64,000 nucleotides of DNA from Parachitinimonas caeni. Its GTDB lineage: Bacteria > Pseudomonadota > Gammaproteobacteria > Burkholderiales > Chitinimonadaceae. This document shows positions 45,805 through 56,432 of the stretch, piece after piece. Every line of letters begins with the position of its first letter. The first letter of the stretch is position 1. The translations under genes and the position numbers were made by a program. The notes below the pieces were generated by a model. The model saw nothing but the letters and a program-made list of their open reading frames with translations. It was not told where the DNA came from and did not search any database. The stretch lies in NCBI RefSeq assembly GCF_030129945.1, contig NZ_JARRAF010000007.1, positions 62,001-126,000 on the forward strand, given 5' to 3'.

Positions 45805-45832
45805 AAAAAAGGGCGGTCGCCGCCGCCCTTTT
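45805..45832 (-). terminator. Terminator after the Lys/Glu-rich protein gene
   Basis: GGGCGG and CCGCCC (45811-45828), with six T downstream on the minus strand, lie 30 bases past the stop at 45858. Confidence 0.8.
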
Positions 45833-45857
45833 TATAACTCTGCAAGAAAAGCAGAAA

Positions 45858-46106
45858 TTACTGCTTCTTGGCTTCTTCTTTCTTAGCTTCTTCTTTCTTC
45901 TCTTCTTTCTTGTCGGCCTTCTTGTCAGCCTTCTTGTCGGCCTTCTTCTCTTCCTTCTTCACTTCTTCTTTCTTCTCTGCAGTAGCAGCAGGCTTGGCTT
46001 CAGCAGCGGCAGCAGGCTTAGCAGCTTCTGCAGTCTTTGCAGGCTCAGCAGCGATAGCAACAGTGGCGAACAGGGTAGCGATCAGGGCAGCGAACAGCTT
46101 CGTCAT
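45858..46106 (-). CDS. Exported Lys/Glu/Ala-rich low-complexity protein
   Basis: The 82-residue protein has a clear signal peptide (MTKLFAALIATLFATVAIAA). After it come Ala/Lys/Glu-rich stretches: AEAAKPAAAAEAKPA, then tandem KADKKADKKADKK and EEKKEEAKKEEAKK. The mature part would be a charged extended or helical chain in the periplasm. No family is recognised. The repeats are tandem at DNA level (GTCGGCCTTCTT units, minus strand complement), so copy number may vary between strains. It has its own terminator and is likely monocistronic. Confidence 0.78.
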   Translation of the reverse strand: MTKLFAALIATLFATVAIAAEPAKTAEAAKPAAAAEAKPAATAEKKEEVKKEEKKADKKADKKADKKEEKKEEAKKEEAKKQ

Positions 46107-46217
46107 TTTAATTTCCTCGAATCTTAACTGGTTGAAACGACTTAAATTCTTCCGTTACAGCGGTAATCTAACGCCAATAACGGCCGGCATTGTAGCGTGA
46201 GTGCATTAATTTCGGAA

Positions 46218-46778
46218 TTATTTCTTATTGCGGTGCAGTACATTTGCGGCGACTTGTCGCCAATTCCCAACAGCTAAATCATCAATCGTCCAATCACCGA
46301 CTCGATAGCGAACCAGCCGCAATGTCGGCAAACCAACTTTTGCGGTCATACGGCGCACCTGGCGGTTCTTGCCCTCACGAATGGTCAGCTCCAGCCACGA
46401 AGTCGGGATCGACTTGCGCTCCCGTATTGGCGGATTGCGCGGCCACAGGATCGTCGGCTCGTCGATCTGACGCACGATTGCCGGCAACGTACGAAAATCG
46501 CCAAGATCCACTCCCTGGCGCAATTGCTGCAGCTGTTCGGACATGGGCCGACCTTCCACCTGCACCCAATAGGTCTTTGCCAGCTTATGGCGAGGATCGG
46601 CAATACGACTCTGCAACACGCCATCATCGGTCAATACCAGTAGCCCTTCGCTATCCGTATCAAGGCGCCCCGCTGCGTAAACCCCCGGTACACTGATGAA
46701 ATCAGCAAGACACCGGTGTGGCGCCTGTGGGGTGAACTGGCAAATTACGCCATAAGGTTTATTAAAAAGGATCAGCAC
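46218..46778 (-). CDS. rluE: 23S rRNA pseudouridine synthase (RluE-like)
   Basis: This 186-residue RsuA-family enzyme has the catalytic Asp in [18 protein letters not shown] and lacks an N-terminal S4 domain, beginning directly at [10 protein letters not shown]. It has [14 protein letters not shown]. RluE modifies U2457 of 23S rRNA. The start is GTG. It is divergent from icd. Confidence 0.9.
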   Translation of the reverse strand: MLILFNKPYGVICQFTPQAPHRCLADFISVPGVYAAGRLDTDSEGLLVLTDDGVLQSRIADPRHKLAKTYWVQVEGRPMSEQLQQLRQGVDLGDFRTLPAIVRQIDEPTILWPRNPPIRERKSIPTSWLELTIREGKNRQVRRMTAKVGLPTLRLVRYRVGDWTIDDLAVGNWRQVAANVLHRNKK

Positions 46779-46959
46779 GGTGAGATCTTGCCCTGCGCCA
46801 ACTGGCGCGGCTTTAGCGGAAGGCGGATAATACGCGATTCTACAGCCGCGCCGCGCCTCTGCGGTCGCCGGCGTCTGATGTATCCATCGCGTGCGCCAGA
46901 CTCAAGTGCGAACGCTGTAGCAAGAATAATCGTACCCCACACGTAACCAAGGTGATGCA

Positions 46960-48189
<1,230 letters not shown>

Positions 48190-48226
48190 TCCCGCGCATC
48201 ATTGTTGGTCAGTTGACCGTCAGGAA

Positions 48227-48257
48227 AACGCCCCAATACGCTTATTGGGGCGTTTTT
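48227..48257 (+). terminator. Terminator after icd
   Basis: AACGCCCCAATA (48227-48238) and TATTGGGGCGTT (48243-48254), followed by further T, form a classic intrinsic terminator 38 bases past the stop. Confidence 0.92.
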
Positions 48258-48282
48258 TTGTGACTTATAGGGAAGTACGCAG

Positions 48283-49104
48283 ATGGCAACCTACGCAATT
48301 GGAGATATTCAAGGCTGTTTCAGAGAATTGCAGGCCCTGGTCCAGCAGATAAACTTCCGCCCTGATCAAGACCGCCTTTACCTGGTGGGGGATCTGATCA
48401 ATCGTGGCGATGACTCCCTGAGTGTTTTACGCTGGGTCAAACAACATCAGGGTAGCGTGTTCACTGTGTTGGGCAACCATGATCTGCACTTGATTGCAGT
48501 GCATGCCGGGGTTGGCAAACTACATAAAAGCGATACGCTCAGCGAGATTCTGGAGGCACCAGACTGCACGCTATTGATTGACTGGTTACGCCACCAACCA
48601 CTGGTGATTCACACCTCCGACTTCCTGATGGTACACGCCGGGTTGTTGCCGTGCTGGAGCGTTACAGTAGCCTCCGAGTTGGCCTGCGAAGTGGAACATG
48701 CCCTGAAAGCCGAAGACTATCGGGTCTTCCTGCAGCAGATGTACGGCAACAAGCCAACGCACTGGAGCAATGCACTGAAAGGCGAGGAGCGCTTGCGGCT
48801 GATCGTCAATGCCATGACCCGCATGCGACTGACCACCCGCAACGGGGGGCTGGACCTGTCTTTCAAAGGGGAATTGGACGACGCACCGAAAGATCTTTGC
48901 GCCTGGTTTGATGCCCCAGGCAGACAGAATCGCGAACACACTATCATCTGCGGCCATTGGTCGGCGCTGGGTCTGAAGCTGCGTCAAGACTTGATTGCAC
49001 TTGATACTGGTTGCGTTTGGGGTGGGCCACTTACTGCGATTCGACTGGAGGATCGTCAGGTTTTTCAGGTCCCGTCTTATCAGCCAAAAGCAAACTGGGA
49101 ATAG
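48283..49104 (+). CDS. apaH: Symmetrical diadenosine tetraphosphatase
   Basis: This 273-residue phosphoesterase has GDIQGC near residue 8, GDLINRGDDSL, LGNHDLHL and HAGLLPCWSV. It hydrolyses Ap4A to two ADP. The length matches E. coli ApaH (about 280). The last 74 bases overlap convergently with the acyltransferase gene on the opposite strand. Confidence 0.96.
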   Translation: MATYAIGDIQGCFRELQALVQQINFRPDQDRLYLVGDLINRGDDSLSVLRWVKQHQGSVFTVLGNHDLHLIAVHAGVGKLHKSDTLSEILEAPDCTLLIDWLRHQPLVIHTSDFLMVHAGLLPCWSVTVASELACEVEHALKAEDYRVFLQQMYGNKPTHWSNALKGEERLRLIVNAMTRMRLTTRNGGLDLSFKGELDDAPKDLCAWFDAPGRQNREHTIICGHWSALGLKLRQDLIALDTGCVWGGPLTAIRLEDRQVFQVPSYQPKANWE

Positions 49105-49858
49105 CCCCTTCAGAGCGCACCACCGGCCGGATCCTTTCCTCGGTTTGTTTGGCCAACTCCCTGCGGCTCAGGCCTGATGCGCTGACACCTTCCGGAAAAT
49201 GCAGTTCGACCACTAATTGCTTGTGCCGCAGCATGCTGCGAATTGACTCGACCAAGCTCATATCATTGATATAGGCAGCCGCCAAAGTCCTACTGCCAGA
49301 AGCATCAAAATACCGCAGCGCAACGGGCGCCACTTGGGCCTGGGCCTCAACCGCCGGTTGCAGCAGCGACGCATTGAATGGCTTGACGTCCAGCCCATCC
49401 GTCGTCCCCCCCTCGGGAAAGATCGCAATGCAATCGCCATTGCGTAACGCCTCGGCAATCTGCTGATTAACCCGATGGGTATCAGTGCGCTTTTCCCGCA
49501 CCACAAATAAGGTACCCGTACGATCACACAACCAGCCTATCACCGGCCAGCGCCGAACTTCCGCTTTAGCAACAAAGCGCGAAACCGTAACCGAATTCAT
49601 GACGAATATATCCAGCCATGAAACATGATTGGCCACCAGAACGGTATTGGCTGGCAGCGTCTCAGGCACAGTCCCCGATACTTTGACTTTGACGCCCAGA
49701 ACATTCACCAGTCGCCGCGACCACCGCTGGATTGAGGCGGCGCGGCTGGCTTGGCTCCGCCATCGAAAAGTCAGCCCAACCTCCGCCACACCCCACACTA
49801 AATGAAGGGCCAACCGGGACAGGCGGTAAGCACGGACAACGCGACGGGTGGACTGCAT
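49031..49858 (-). CDS. PlsC-family acyltransferase, probable lyso-ornithine lipid acyltransferase (OlsA-like)
   Basis: This 275-residue protein has a hydrophobic N-terminus and the acyltransferase motifs NHVSWLDIF (NH-x4-D) and FPEGGTTDG. It transfers an acyl chain to a lysolipid. The OlsB-like gene directly upstream makes OlsA, which completes ornithine lipid, the likeliest role; general PlsC is the alternative. I favour the ATG at 49858 (MQSTRRVV); an in-frame GTG at 49936 abuts the upstream stop. The 3' end overlaps apaH by 74 bases. Confidence 0.82.
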   Translation of the reverse strand: MQSTRRVVRAYRLSRLALHLVWGVAEVGLTFRWRSQASRAASIQRWSRRLVNVLGVKVKVSGTVPETLPANTVLVANHVSWLDIFVMNSVTVSRFVAKAEVRRWPVIGWLCDRTGTLFVVREKRTDTHRVNQQIAEALRNGDCIAIFPEGGTTDGLDVKPFNASLLQPAVEAQAQVAPVALRYFDASGSRTLAAAYINDMSLVESIRSMLRHKQLVVELHFPEGVSASGLSRRELAKQTEERIRPVVRSEGAIPSLLLADKTGPEKPDDPPVESQ

Positions 49859-49936
49859 GGCATCTCTACTGACACGGGAAAGCTTGAATCTTACCCCCAA
49901 GCCACGCCGCTCAACCACCAAACCTCGCACACGCAC

Positions 49937-50692
49937 TCACCTGCCAATCCCAAAATGCCGCGCATACCGTGCATTCAGACGAGACATCGGCAACAGCACG
50001 AAGATATCAGCCGTGTTGAAATCAGGATCCCACGCAGGCGCCCCACAAACCAGAGCCCCCACTTGCAGGTAACCACGAATCAGCGCGGGCATTTCAACTT
50101 CCTGCCTATTATTCAGAGCATCGATTGGCAGCGGGTTACGCGGAAATACCTTCCACTCAACCGGACCAAGGTGCTTAGCCTCAATGCGCTTGAACACACT
50201 GGCCGCTGCATGCCCTCCGTCCGCCATGCTGATGCTGGCGCAGCCCGCCAGATAGCGATATCCGTGGCGAATCATGTACTGAGACAAACCCGCCCACAGT
50301 CGCCCGATTACGCCACCGGTGCGGTAATCGGGGTGGATACAGGAACGGCCCACCTCAACCATTTCGGCCCGAATATGCTGCAGTCGGGTCAAGTCGAACT
50401 CGGTCTCTGAGTAATAGCCACCAATGCGGCGAGACTGCGCAGGCGAGAGAATGCGGTAGGTTCCTACAACTTCACCAGTACTCTCGTCACGGACGACCAA
50501 GTGTTCACAATAAGGATCGAAGATATCTACATCCAGACCTGCATGGCGGGTTTGCAAGCGTGCACCCATTTCTTCAGCAAATACTTTGTAACGTAATGCT
50601 TGGGCAGCCTGCACTTCCTCTTCGGTTCTGGCTAAACCGACAAAGAATCTGCTGGTTGCAGATGGCGTGGATTTAAGTTGTAGATCTAACAC
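49937..50692 (-). CDS. GNAT-type acyltransferase, probable L-ornithine N-acyltransferase (OlsB-like)
   Basis: This 251-residue protein of the OlsB/haemolysin-like acyltransferase family has RYKVFAEEMGA, DIFDPYCEHLVVRD, VVGTYRIL and EVGRSCIHPDYRTGGVIGRLW. OlsB acylates ornithine with a 3-hydroxyacyl chain from ACP. The adjacent PlsC-type gene fits OlsA. The start is GTG with GGGGCT before it. Confidence 0.85.
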   Translation of the reverse strand: MLDLQLKSTPSATSRFFVGLARTEEEVQAAQALRYKVFAEEMGARLQTRHAGLDVDIFDPYCEHLVVRDESTGEVVGTYRILSPAQSRRIGGYYSETEFDLTRLQHIRAEMVEVGRSCIHPDYRTGGVIGRLWAGLSQYMIRHGYRYLAGCASISMADGGHAAASVFKRIEAKHLGPVEWKVFPRNPLPIDALNNRQEVEMPALIRGYLQVGALVCGAPAWDPDFNTADIFVLLPMSRLNARYARHFGIGR

Positions 50693-50795
50693 GGGAGCCC
50701 CTGTCTATCTCGGAAACAGGGACAAAGTTAGTGCTATTGGATGACTGGAGGATGACCGAAGGGTGACAGTTTTCTAACCGACACTCATGGAAAAA

Positions 50796-50969
50796 CTACT
50801 CTTCGACTCCAGTATCAGAAGAGGTAAGTGGGACCCGGTACTGCTCATCTGCCCACAGCCCCAAATCAATCATTTTGCAGCGCTCACTACAAAACGGGCG
50901 ATAGGGACTGGATGCCGACCACTCAACATCCTGCTTGCAGTGCGGGCAGGGCACAATTCTTGGCTTCAT
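50796..50969 (-). CDS. yacG: DNA gyrase inhibitor YacG
   Basis: The 57-residue zinc protein has CPHC, then CSERC about 15 residues later, and [12 protein letters not shown], the YacG signature. YacG binds and inhibits GyrB. The ATG at 50969 ([11 protein letters not shown]) lies 17 bases after the zapD stop. It ends the pilB-pilC-pilD-coaE-zapD-yacG run. Confidence 0.94.
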   Translation of the reverse strand: MKPRIVPCPHCKQDVEWSASSPYRPFCSERCKMIDLGLWADEQYRVPLTSSDTGVEE

Positions 50970-50986
50970 GACTGGCAGAAAATCAC

Positions 50987-51745
50987 TCACAGATTGCAAA
51001 ACGCCAAGGAAAAATCCACATCGCTTTCACATACTTTGGGCCGGTCACTATTCGACACGGCAGACACAAAGCGGATATTGATTGCGTACTTATTGGCCGA
51101 CAACTCGGGGACATATGGCAAATCACTTGGCACGGAAATTTTCAGTAACTGGACCGTTTTCCCACCAGCCGTCTGCTGAAAAACCCCTTGCTTGGCCGTA
51201 TAGCGGTGCACCTTGGCACTATCACGCAGCAGGCGCAATACGATATCAATCCCAAGTTTGATTGGCATCATCGGTGCCATCCAGTGGCCGAGCTGGGCAC
51301 GACGCGCTTCGGCCGACTGCTGTTGCCAGTAGTGGTAGGAAGGGAGGTCAAACTCACACACACCGCCAGGGATATTGACGCGCTGCTTGATCGACATCAG
51401 CCACTCATTTTCCCGTAAGTGCTGGCCAAACTTACCCGTGGATTCAAGTAGCTTGGCATGAGTCAGCTCAATTTCCGACAACACATGCTCAAGAGCAGCT
51501 TCAGAAATCTGTGGATTATCCCGTAGCGCCTCTAGCGACTGCCGCTGACGTTCCAACTCCTGCAACAGGTCGGACTTCAAATCCGCGCGCGTAGCCACAT
51601 CCATGATTTCAAACAAAACCAAGAGCGCAGAATGATGATCAAGCGGATGATCATTCTGAATAAAATGCTCCGCCCGGTAATAAAGATCCTCAAGACGCAA
51701 CAAAATGCGAATGCGCTCATTGATCGGAAATTCGTAACTGGTCAC
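50987..51745 (-). CDS. zapD: Cell division protein ZapD
   Basis: This 252-residue protein begins with the ZapD/DUF1342 pattern [16 protein letters not shown] and has [12 protein letters not shown] and QLLKISVP. ZapD crosslinks FtsZ filaments at the division ring. The start is GTG. Its place next to coaE and yacG is conserved. Confidence 0.95.
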   Translation of the reverse strand: MTSYEFPINERIRILLRLEDLYYRAEHFIQNDHPLDHHSALLVLFEIMDVATRADLKSDLLQELERQRQSLEALRDNPQISEAALEHVLSEIELTHAKLLESTGKFGQHLRENEWLMSIKQRVNIPGGVCEFDLPSYHYWQQQSAEARRAQLGHWMAPMMPIKLGIDIVLRLLRDSAKVHRYTAKQGVFQQTAGGKTVQLLKISVPSDLPYVPELSANKYAINIRFVSAVSNSDRPKVCESDVDFSLAFCNL

Positions 51746-51807
51746 TGTGGCCGCTACCTAATGGACTAGACCAAATTGTGCAAGATTCACACCCATTTGA
51801 CAAACCA

Positions 51808-52416
51808 TTAGCGAGAGCCCATCCGTGTGTAATGGTCATGCAAGGCCAGCACCTGCTGCCTGGCATGCTCTAAGGATCTGCCATTATCAATCAAGTCCGT
51901 TGCACGATTGACTCTCTCACTGCGCGACATTTGACTGGCGATAATGGCACGCACTTGCGCCTCGGTCATCGAACTTCTATCCATAACCCTCTGAATTTGC
52001 GTCTCTTCCGAGCAATCGACAACCAAAGACCGAGCAACTACGTCAGCATAAGCATTCGACTCGAACAACAGCGGCACCGCCAGCAGAATATATGGTGCGT
52101 CATTCGACACCTGCTGAATCCTCCGCATTACCTCCGCTCGGATTCGAGGGTGAAATATACTTTCCAGTTGTTTCCTTTTCTCGGAATCAGCGAAAACCAG
52201 CTGTCGCATCTTTACCCTATCCAGTGCCCCGTCGCCGGTCAAAAACTCAGGTCCGAACACACTCGCAACATCCTGCATGGCCGGAGAGCCCGATCGCGAC
52301 ATCTCATGCGCAATCACATCTGTGTCGATCAATGCGGCTCCAAGCTCTACGAACCACTCAGCAACCGTCGATTTTCCGCAGCCAATTCCACCAGTCAGAC
52401 CGATAATCGGCTTCAC
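51808..52416 (-). CDS. coaE: Dephospho-CoA kinase
   Basis: This 202-residue P-loop kinase has GLTGGIGCGKSTVA at the N-terminus, DTDVIAHE, and the lid RVMDRSSMTEAQVRAII. It makes CoA in the last step of the pathway. The GTG start overlaps the pilD stop by four bases (GTGA). Confidence 0.96.
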   Translation of the reverse strand: MKPIIGLTGGIGCGKSTVAEWFVELGAALIDTDVIAHEMSRSGSPAMQDVASVFGPEFLTGDGALDRVKMRQLVFADSEKRKQLESIFHPRIRAEVMRRIQQVSNDAPYILLAVPLLFESNAYADVVARSLVVDCSEETQIQRVMDRSSMTEAQVRAIIASQMSRSERVNRATDLIDNGRSLEHARQQVLALHDHYTRMGSR

Positions 52417-53282
52417 ATGCGCATCCAGTAACTAAGCGCTTGGTTTCCCCAAAGCATTGTCGCGTAGCCTGCAACAACCAGATATGGGCCATATGGCAAC
52501 TTGGTCCCCCACCAACCACGTTTTGCTAGCAAGGTTGCTCCGCCGCCAATGATTACCCCAGCCAAGGACGAAAACAGAATAATGAAGGGGATCGACATCC
52601 AACCGAACCATGCGCCCAATGCGGCAAGCAGTTTAAAGTCCCCATACCCCATACCTTCTCTTTTTAAAAGAAGTTTGAAAATCCAGTATACCGACCAAAG
52701 AATCAAATAACCTACCACCGCACCAACAACAGCACTTTCAATAGAGGTATAAGATGAGCGCAAATTAAACAGCAGCCCAAGCCATATAAGCGGGTAAGTT
52801 AAATCATCCGGCAAATACATGGTATCTGCGTCAATGCAAAATAACGCCACCAAAATCCAGGTAAATAAAAACCCACCCAAAGCTTGAACACCCCAACCGA
52901 AATGCCAAGCGATAACACCCGTTAATACACCCGTAACCAGCTCAACAATTGGGTATCGAATAGAAATCCTATTACCGCAATTTCGGCACTTGCCTCGCAA
53001 CAACAACCACGAGACAACAGGGATATTATCGTAAGCTTTAATGGCATTCCCGCAGCCAGGGCACGCGGACCGGGGAACGATCAAATTATACTTCTGCCGG
53101 ACAGGCCAAGACTCTTCTGGAATATCCATACATTCGCATTCATAGCGAAAATCCGCCTCCATCATCTTTGGCAGACGATGAATGACAACATTCAGGAAGC
53201 TTCCAACGATTAGGCCCAAAATAACGGCAAGCACAACAAATAATGTTGGGCTTGCCGAAAGGACAAAAATAAATTCAGACAA
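52413..53282 (-). CDS. pilD: Type IV prepilin peptidase/methyltransferase
   Basis: This 289-residue membrane aspartyl protease has GLIVGSFLNVVIHRLP, the zinc tetracysteine CPGC and CRNC, and catalytic Asp in FCIDADTMYLPD and GYGDFKLLAALGAWFG. It cleaves and methylates prepilins. The TTG at 53282 lies 5 bases after the pilC stop and fits the family length; longer frames would overlap pilC by about 50 bases. Confidence 0.93.
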   Translation of the reverse strand: MSEFIFVLSASPTLFVVLAVILGLIVGSFLNVVIHRLPKMMEADFRYECECMDIPEESWPVRQKYNLIVPRSACPGCGNAIKAYDNIPVVSWLLLRGKCRNCGNRISIRYPIVELVTGVLTGVIAWHFGWGVQALGGFLFTWILVALFCIDADTMYLPDDLTYPLIWLGLLFNLRSSYTSIESAVVGAVVGYLILWSVYWIFKLLLKREGMGYGDFKLLAALGAWFGWMSIPFIILFSSLAGVIIGGGATLLAKRGWWGTKLPYGPYLVVAGYATMLWGNQALSYWMRM

Positions 53283-53286
53283 GGGA

Positions 53287-54519
53287 TTATCCGCCAACTG
53301 CCGCTCCCATCTTGAAGATTGGTAAATACATCGCAATAATCAAACCACCGATAATTGGGCCCAAAATCATCATAATTAACGGTTCCATCAAACTGGTCAT
53401 TGCATCGACAGCATCATCAACTTCCTGCTCAAAAAAGTCAGCGATTTTTCCAAGCATAGAATCCAGAGCTCCAGACTCCTCTCCAATCGAGACCATCTGC
53501 AAAACCATATTTGGAAAAACCTCGCTATTCTGCATTGCCAGGGTCAAACTAGTACCAGTACTGACTTCCGCTTGAATTTTGCGGGTTGCATCTGCATAAA
53601 CCACGTTACCTGCAGCTCCTCCTACAGAATCAAGCGCTTCAACTAAGGGTACACCGGCCGCAAACATGGTTGACATTGTACGTGTCCAACGAGCAATCGT
53701 TGCTTTACGGATAATGTCTCCAATAATGGGCAGCCTGAGCATTACACGATCCGTTCTCGCCTGTAAGGTCTTTGAACGCTTTTTTGCCTCAATAAACCCA
53801 AAAATACCACCTCCCAAGCCGCCAAAAATAGCCCACCAATAACTGGTAAATATATCCGATATATTAATCACCAATTGCGTAGGCGCAGGCAATGCAGCGC
53901 CAAAGCCCGAGAATAAATCCTTAAAGGCCGGGATCACGAAAATCATGATGACCGAAACAATAATCACAGCAGCAACAACAATGGCCGTCGGGTAAAACAA
54001 GGCTGACTTGATCTTCCCTTTAATCGCTAAAATCTTTTCCTTATACGTCGCGAGTCTATCGAGCAGAGCATCCAAAATACCAGCCTGCTCGCCGGCTTGT
54101 ACCAAATTGCAATAAAGTTGATCAAAATAGAGCGGATGTTTACGAAAAGCCTGAGCCAAACTAGAGCCCGTCTCCACATCTGTCTTAATATCAGTCAGTA
54201 ATTTGGTGACAGAAGGATTGGAATGGCCTTTTGCAACAATATCAAAAGCCTGCAGTAAAGGCACACCGGCCTTCATCATTGTGGCCATTTGCCGGGTAAA
54301 CATCGCCAAGTCTTTTTCGGTAATTTTCTTACCGGATGACATGGATTGCTTTTTTATCTTCAGGACGTTAATTCCCTGGCGGCGCAAGCTGGCTCGGACA
54401 ACCGCATCACCGCCGGCACGCATTTCCCCCCGGACGATTTTCCCTGTGCGATCACGCCCTTCCCACTGGAAAGTAAACTCCTTGACCGCCGCTTTTTTAT
54501 CCTTTGCTGGCACCGCCAT
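53287..54519 (-). CDS. pilC: Type IV pilus inner-membrane platform protein
   Basis: This 410-residue protein has two T2SSF domains, each with the pattern FTRQMATMMKAGVPLLQAF and WTRTMSTMFAAGVPLVEAL, and three membrane helices. It couples PilB to the pilus. GGGGAGA precedes the ATG. It lies between pilB and pilD. Confidence 0.96.
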   Translation of the reverse strand: MAVPAKDKKAAVKEFTFQWEGRDRTGKIVRGEMRAGGDAVVRASLRRQGINVLKIKKQSMSSGKKITEKDLAMFTRQMATMMKAGVPLLQAFDIVAKGHSNPSVTKLLTDIKTDVETGSSLAQAFRKHPLYFDQLYCNLVQAGEQAGILDALLDRLATYKEKILAIKGKIKSALFYPTAIVVAAVIIVSVIMIFVIPAFKDLFSGFGAALPAPTQLVINISDIFTSYWWAIFGGLGGGIFGFIEAKKRSKTLQARTDRVMLRLPIIGDIIRKATIARWTRTMSTMFAAGVPLVEALDSVGGAAGNVVYADATRKIQAEVSTGTSLTLAMQNSEVFPNMVLQMVSIGEESGALDSMLGKIADFFEQEVDDAVDAMTSLMEPLIMMILGPIIGGLIIAMYLPIFKMGAAVGG

Positions 54520-54551
54520 GCAAATCTCCCCATGCGCCAGGGCGCACCACT

Positions 54552-56264
54552 TTACTCGTTGGTAACAGCCTCAACTTCCGTCAAAGAAGTCAGACCCTGT
54601 TTTACTTTCAATAACCCCGACTGCCGCAGATCACGAATTCCCTCGCGCTGAGCCTGATCCGCAATGTCAATCGAATTGCCCTGCTTCATAATAATCCGCT
54701 GCATTTCTTCACTGATTGGCATAACCTGATAAATACCTACCCGGCCTTTATAACCAGTTCCCTTGCAAATATCGCAGCCAACAGGACCATATGGCTGCCA
54801 GGTCCCATCAAGATCTTCCTCTTTGAAACCGGCACGCAGCAAAGCATCATTTGGAATATCAATCGGCTTTTTACAACTCGAACACAAACGTCTAGCCAAA
54901 CGTTGACCCGTAATAAGAATTACTGAAGATGCAATATTGAATGGCGCAATACCCATATTTAGCATACGAGACAATGTAGCAGGTGCATCATTCGTATGAA
55001 GGGTAGAAAACACCATGTGGCCAGTTTGAGCGGCTTTAATCGAAATATCCGCCGTTTCCAAATCTCGAATTTCACCGACCATAATAATGTCCGGATCCTG
55101 CCGCAAAAAGGACTTCAAAGCTGCGGCAAACGTCAAGCCCGCCTTATCATTAACGTTTACCTGATTAATGCCAGGCAAGTTGATTTCAGCGGGATCTTCT
55201 GCAGTGGAAATATTAATCCCTGGCTCATTTAAGATATTAAGACAGGTATAAAGAGAAACCGTTTTTCCCGAACCCGTAGGCCCCGTCACTAATACCATTC
55301 CGTAAGGTCGATGAATGGCATTTAAGAGAGCCTCTCTCTGATCAGGCTCATAACCCAATGCATCAATCCCTAAAGTGGCTGACGACGGATCAAGAATACG
55401 CATACATATCTTTTCACCAAATAGCGTTGGCAACGAAGATACCCGGAAATCAATAGCGCGATTCTTTGATAGAACAAGCTTCATCCGCCCATCCTGCGGA
55501 ATACGCTTTTCTGAAATGTCCAGCTTCGAAATAACCTTAATTCGAGATGCAATTTTTTCCTTGATGGCTAATGGCGGTTGCGCCACTTCTCGTAAAACGC
55601 CGTCAATCCGGTATCTCACCCGGTAAAATTTCTCATAAGGTTCGAAATGAATATCCGATGCGCCGCCATTGATTGCATCCATCAATATTTTCTGGATGTA
55701 TTTCACCACTGGCGCATCATCGACTTCCGCCATGACCGATTCGGATTCCGGGGCTTGCTCTTCACCACCCGAAATTTCCAGCTCATCCTGATCTATCGTG
55801 ATGTCTTTGAGATTTGCACCGCTGGCTTCAACCAGCTTTTCAATCATTGTGGTGAGTTTATTATCCTCAACAATGATAGGATCTGACGCCAAACCTGTCT
55901 GAAACTTGACGTCATCCAATGCTTGTAGATTTGTCGGATCAGAAATCCCGATAAACAGCTTATTTCCGCGTTTAAAAAGCGGTACAACCCTTCGACTCGT
56001 CATCAATTTATGATCGATGACATTGCTTGGAATATAAGCAGAGTCTAATTGGCTAAGATCAAACAGAGGATAGCCAAATGTCTGCGAAGCAAACTCTGCT
56101 ACCTGCGCAGCTGTCATCTTTTTGCTCTGAATCAGCTGCTGAATAAAAGACGAGTTGCTCGATTGAACCTGCGACTGAATCGCCTCTGCATCAGCCTCTT
56201 GCAGACGCCCTTGTTGCACCAAGGCGCGAGCAAGACCAGAAAGCGTTGTGGGAGCTTGAGCCAT
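54552..56264 (-). CDS. pilB: Type IV pilus assembly ATPase
   Basis: This 570-residue hexameric motor ATPase has an N-terminal MshEN domain, Walker [13 protein letters not shown], the Asp box, Walker [14 protein letters not shown], a His box, and a C-terminal zinc tetracysteine (CSSC and CDIC). It drives pilus extension. The ATG at 56264 ([10 protein letters not shown]) is preferred to an in-frame TTG at 56279. pilA is not in the window. Confidence 0.96.
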   Translation of the reverse strand: MAQAPTTLSGLARALVQQGRLQEADAEAIQSQVQSSNSSFIQQLIQSKKMTAAQVAEFASQTFGYPLFDLSQLDSAYIPSNVIDHKLMTSRRVVPLFKRGNKLFIGISDPTNLQALDDVKFQTGLASDPIIVEDNKLTTMIEKLVEASGANLKDITIDQDELEISGGEEQAPESESVMAEVDDAPVVKYIQKILMDAINGGASDIHFEPYEKFYRVRYRIDGVLREVAQPPLAIKEKIASRIKVISKLDISEKRIPQDGRMKLVLSKNRAIDFRVSSLPTLFGEKICMRILDPSSATLGIDALGYEPDQREALLNAIHRPYGMVLVTGPTGSGKTVSLYTCLNILNEPGINISTAEDPAEINLPGINQVNVNDKAGLTFAAALKSFLRQDPDIIMVGEIRDLETADISIKAAQTGHMVFSTLHTNDAPATLSRMLNMGIAPFNIASSVILITGQRLARRLCSSCKKPIDIPNDALLRAGFKEEDLDGTWQPYGPVGCDICKGTGYKGRVGIYQVMPISEEMQRIIMKQGNSIDIADQAQREGIRDLRQSGLLKVKQGLTSLTEVEAVTNE

Positions 56265-56432
56265 CGTGGGCCTATTCAATTGGGAAAATCATGAAATGGA
56301 CAATTCTCGCCGGCATATGATGCTTTAGGATAACATCATATCAAGCCTGAAATTTCGACCTTCCGCGAAATGCGATCGGCACAAATAATGCACTTGTCAA
56401 GTTGCTTTGTAAAGCTGGAAGCCGCTTCCAGA

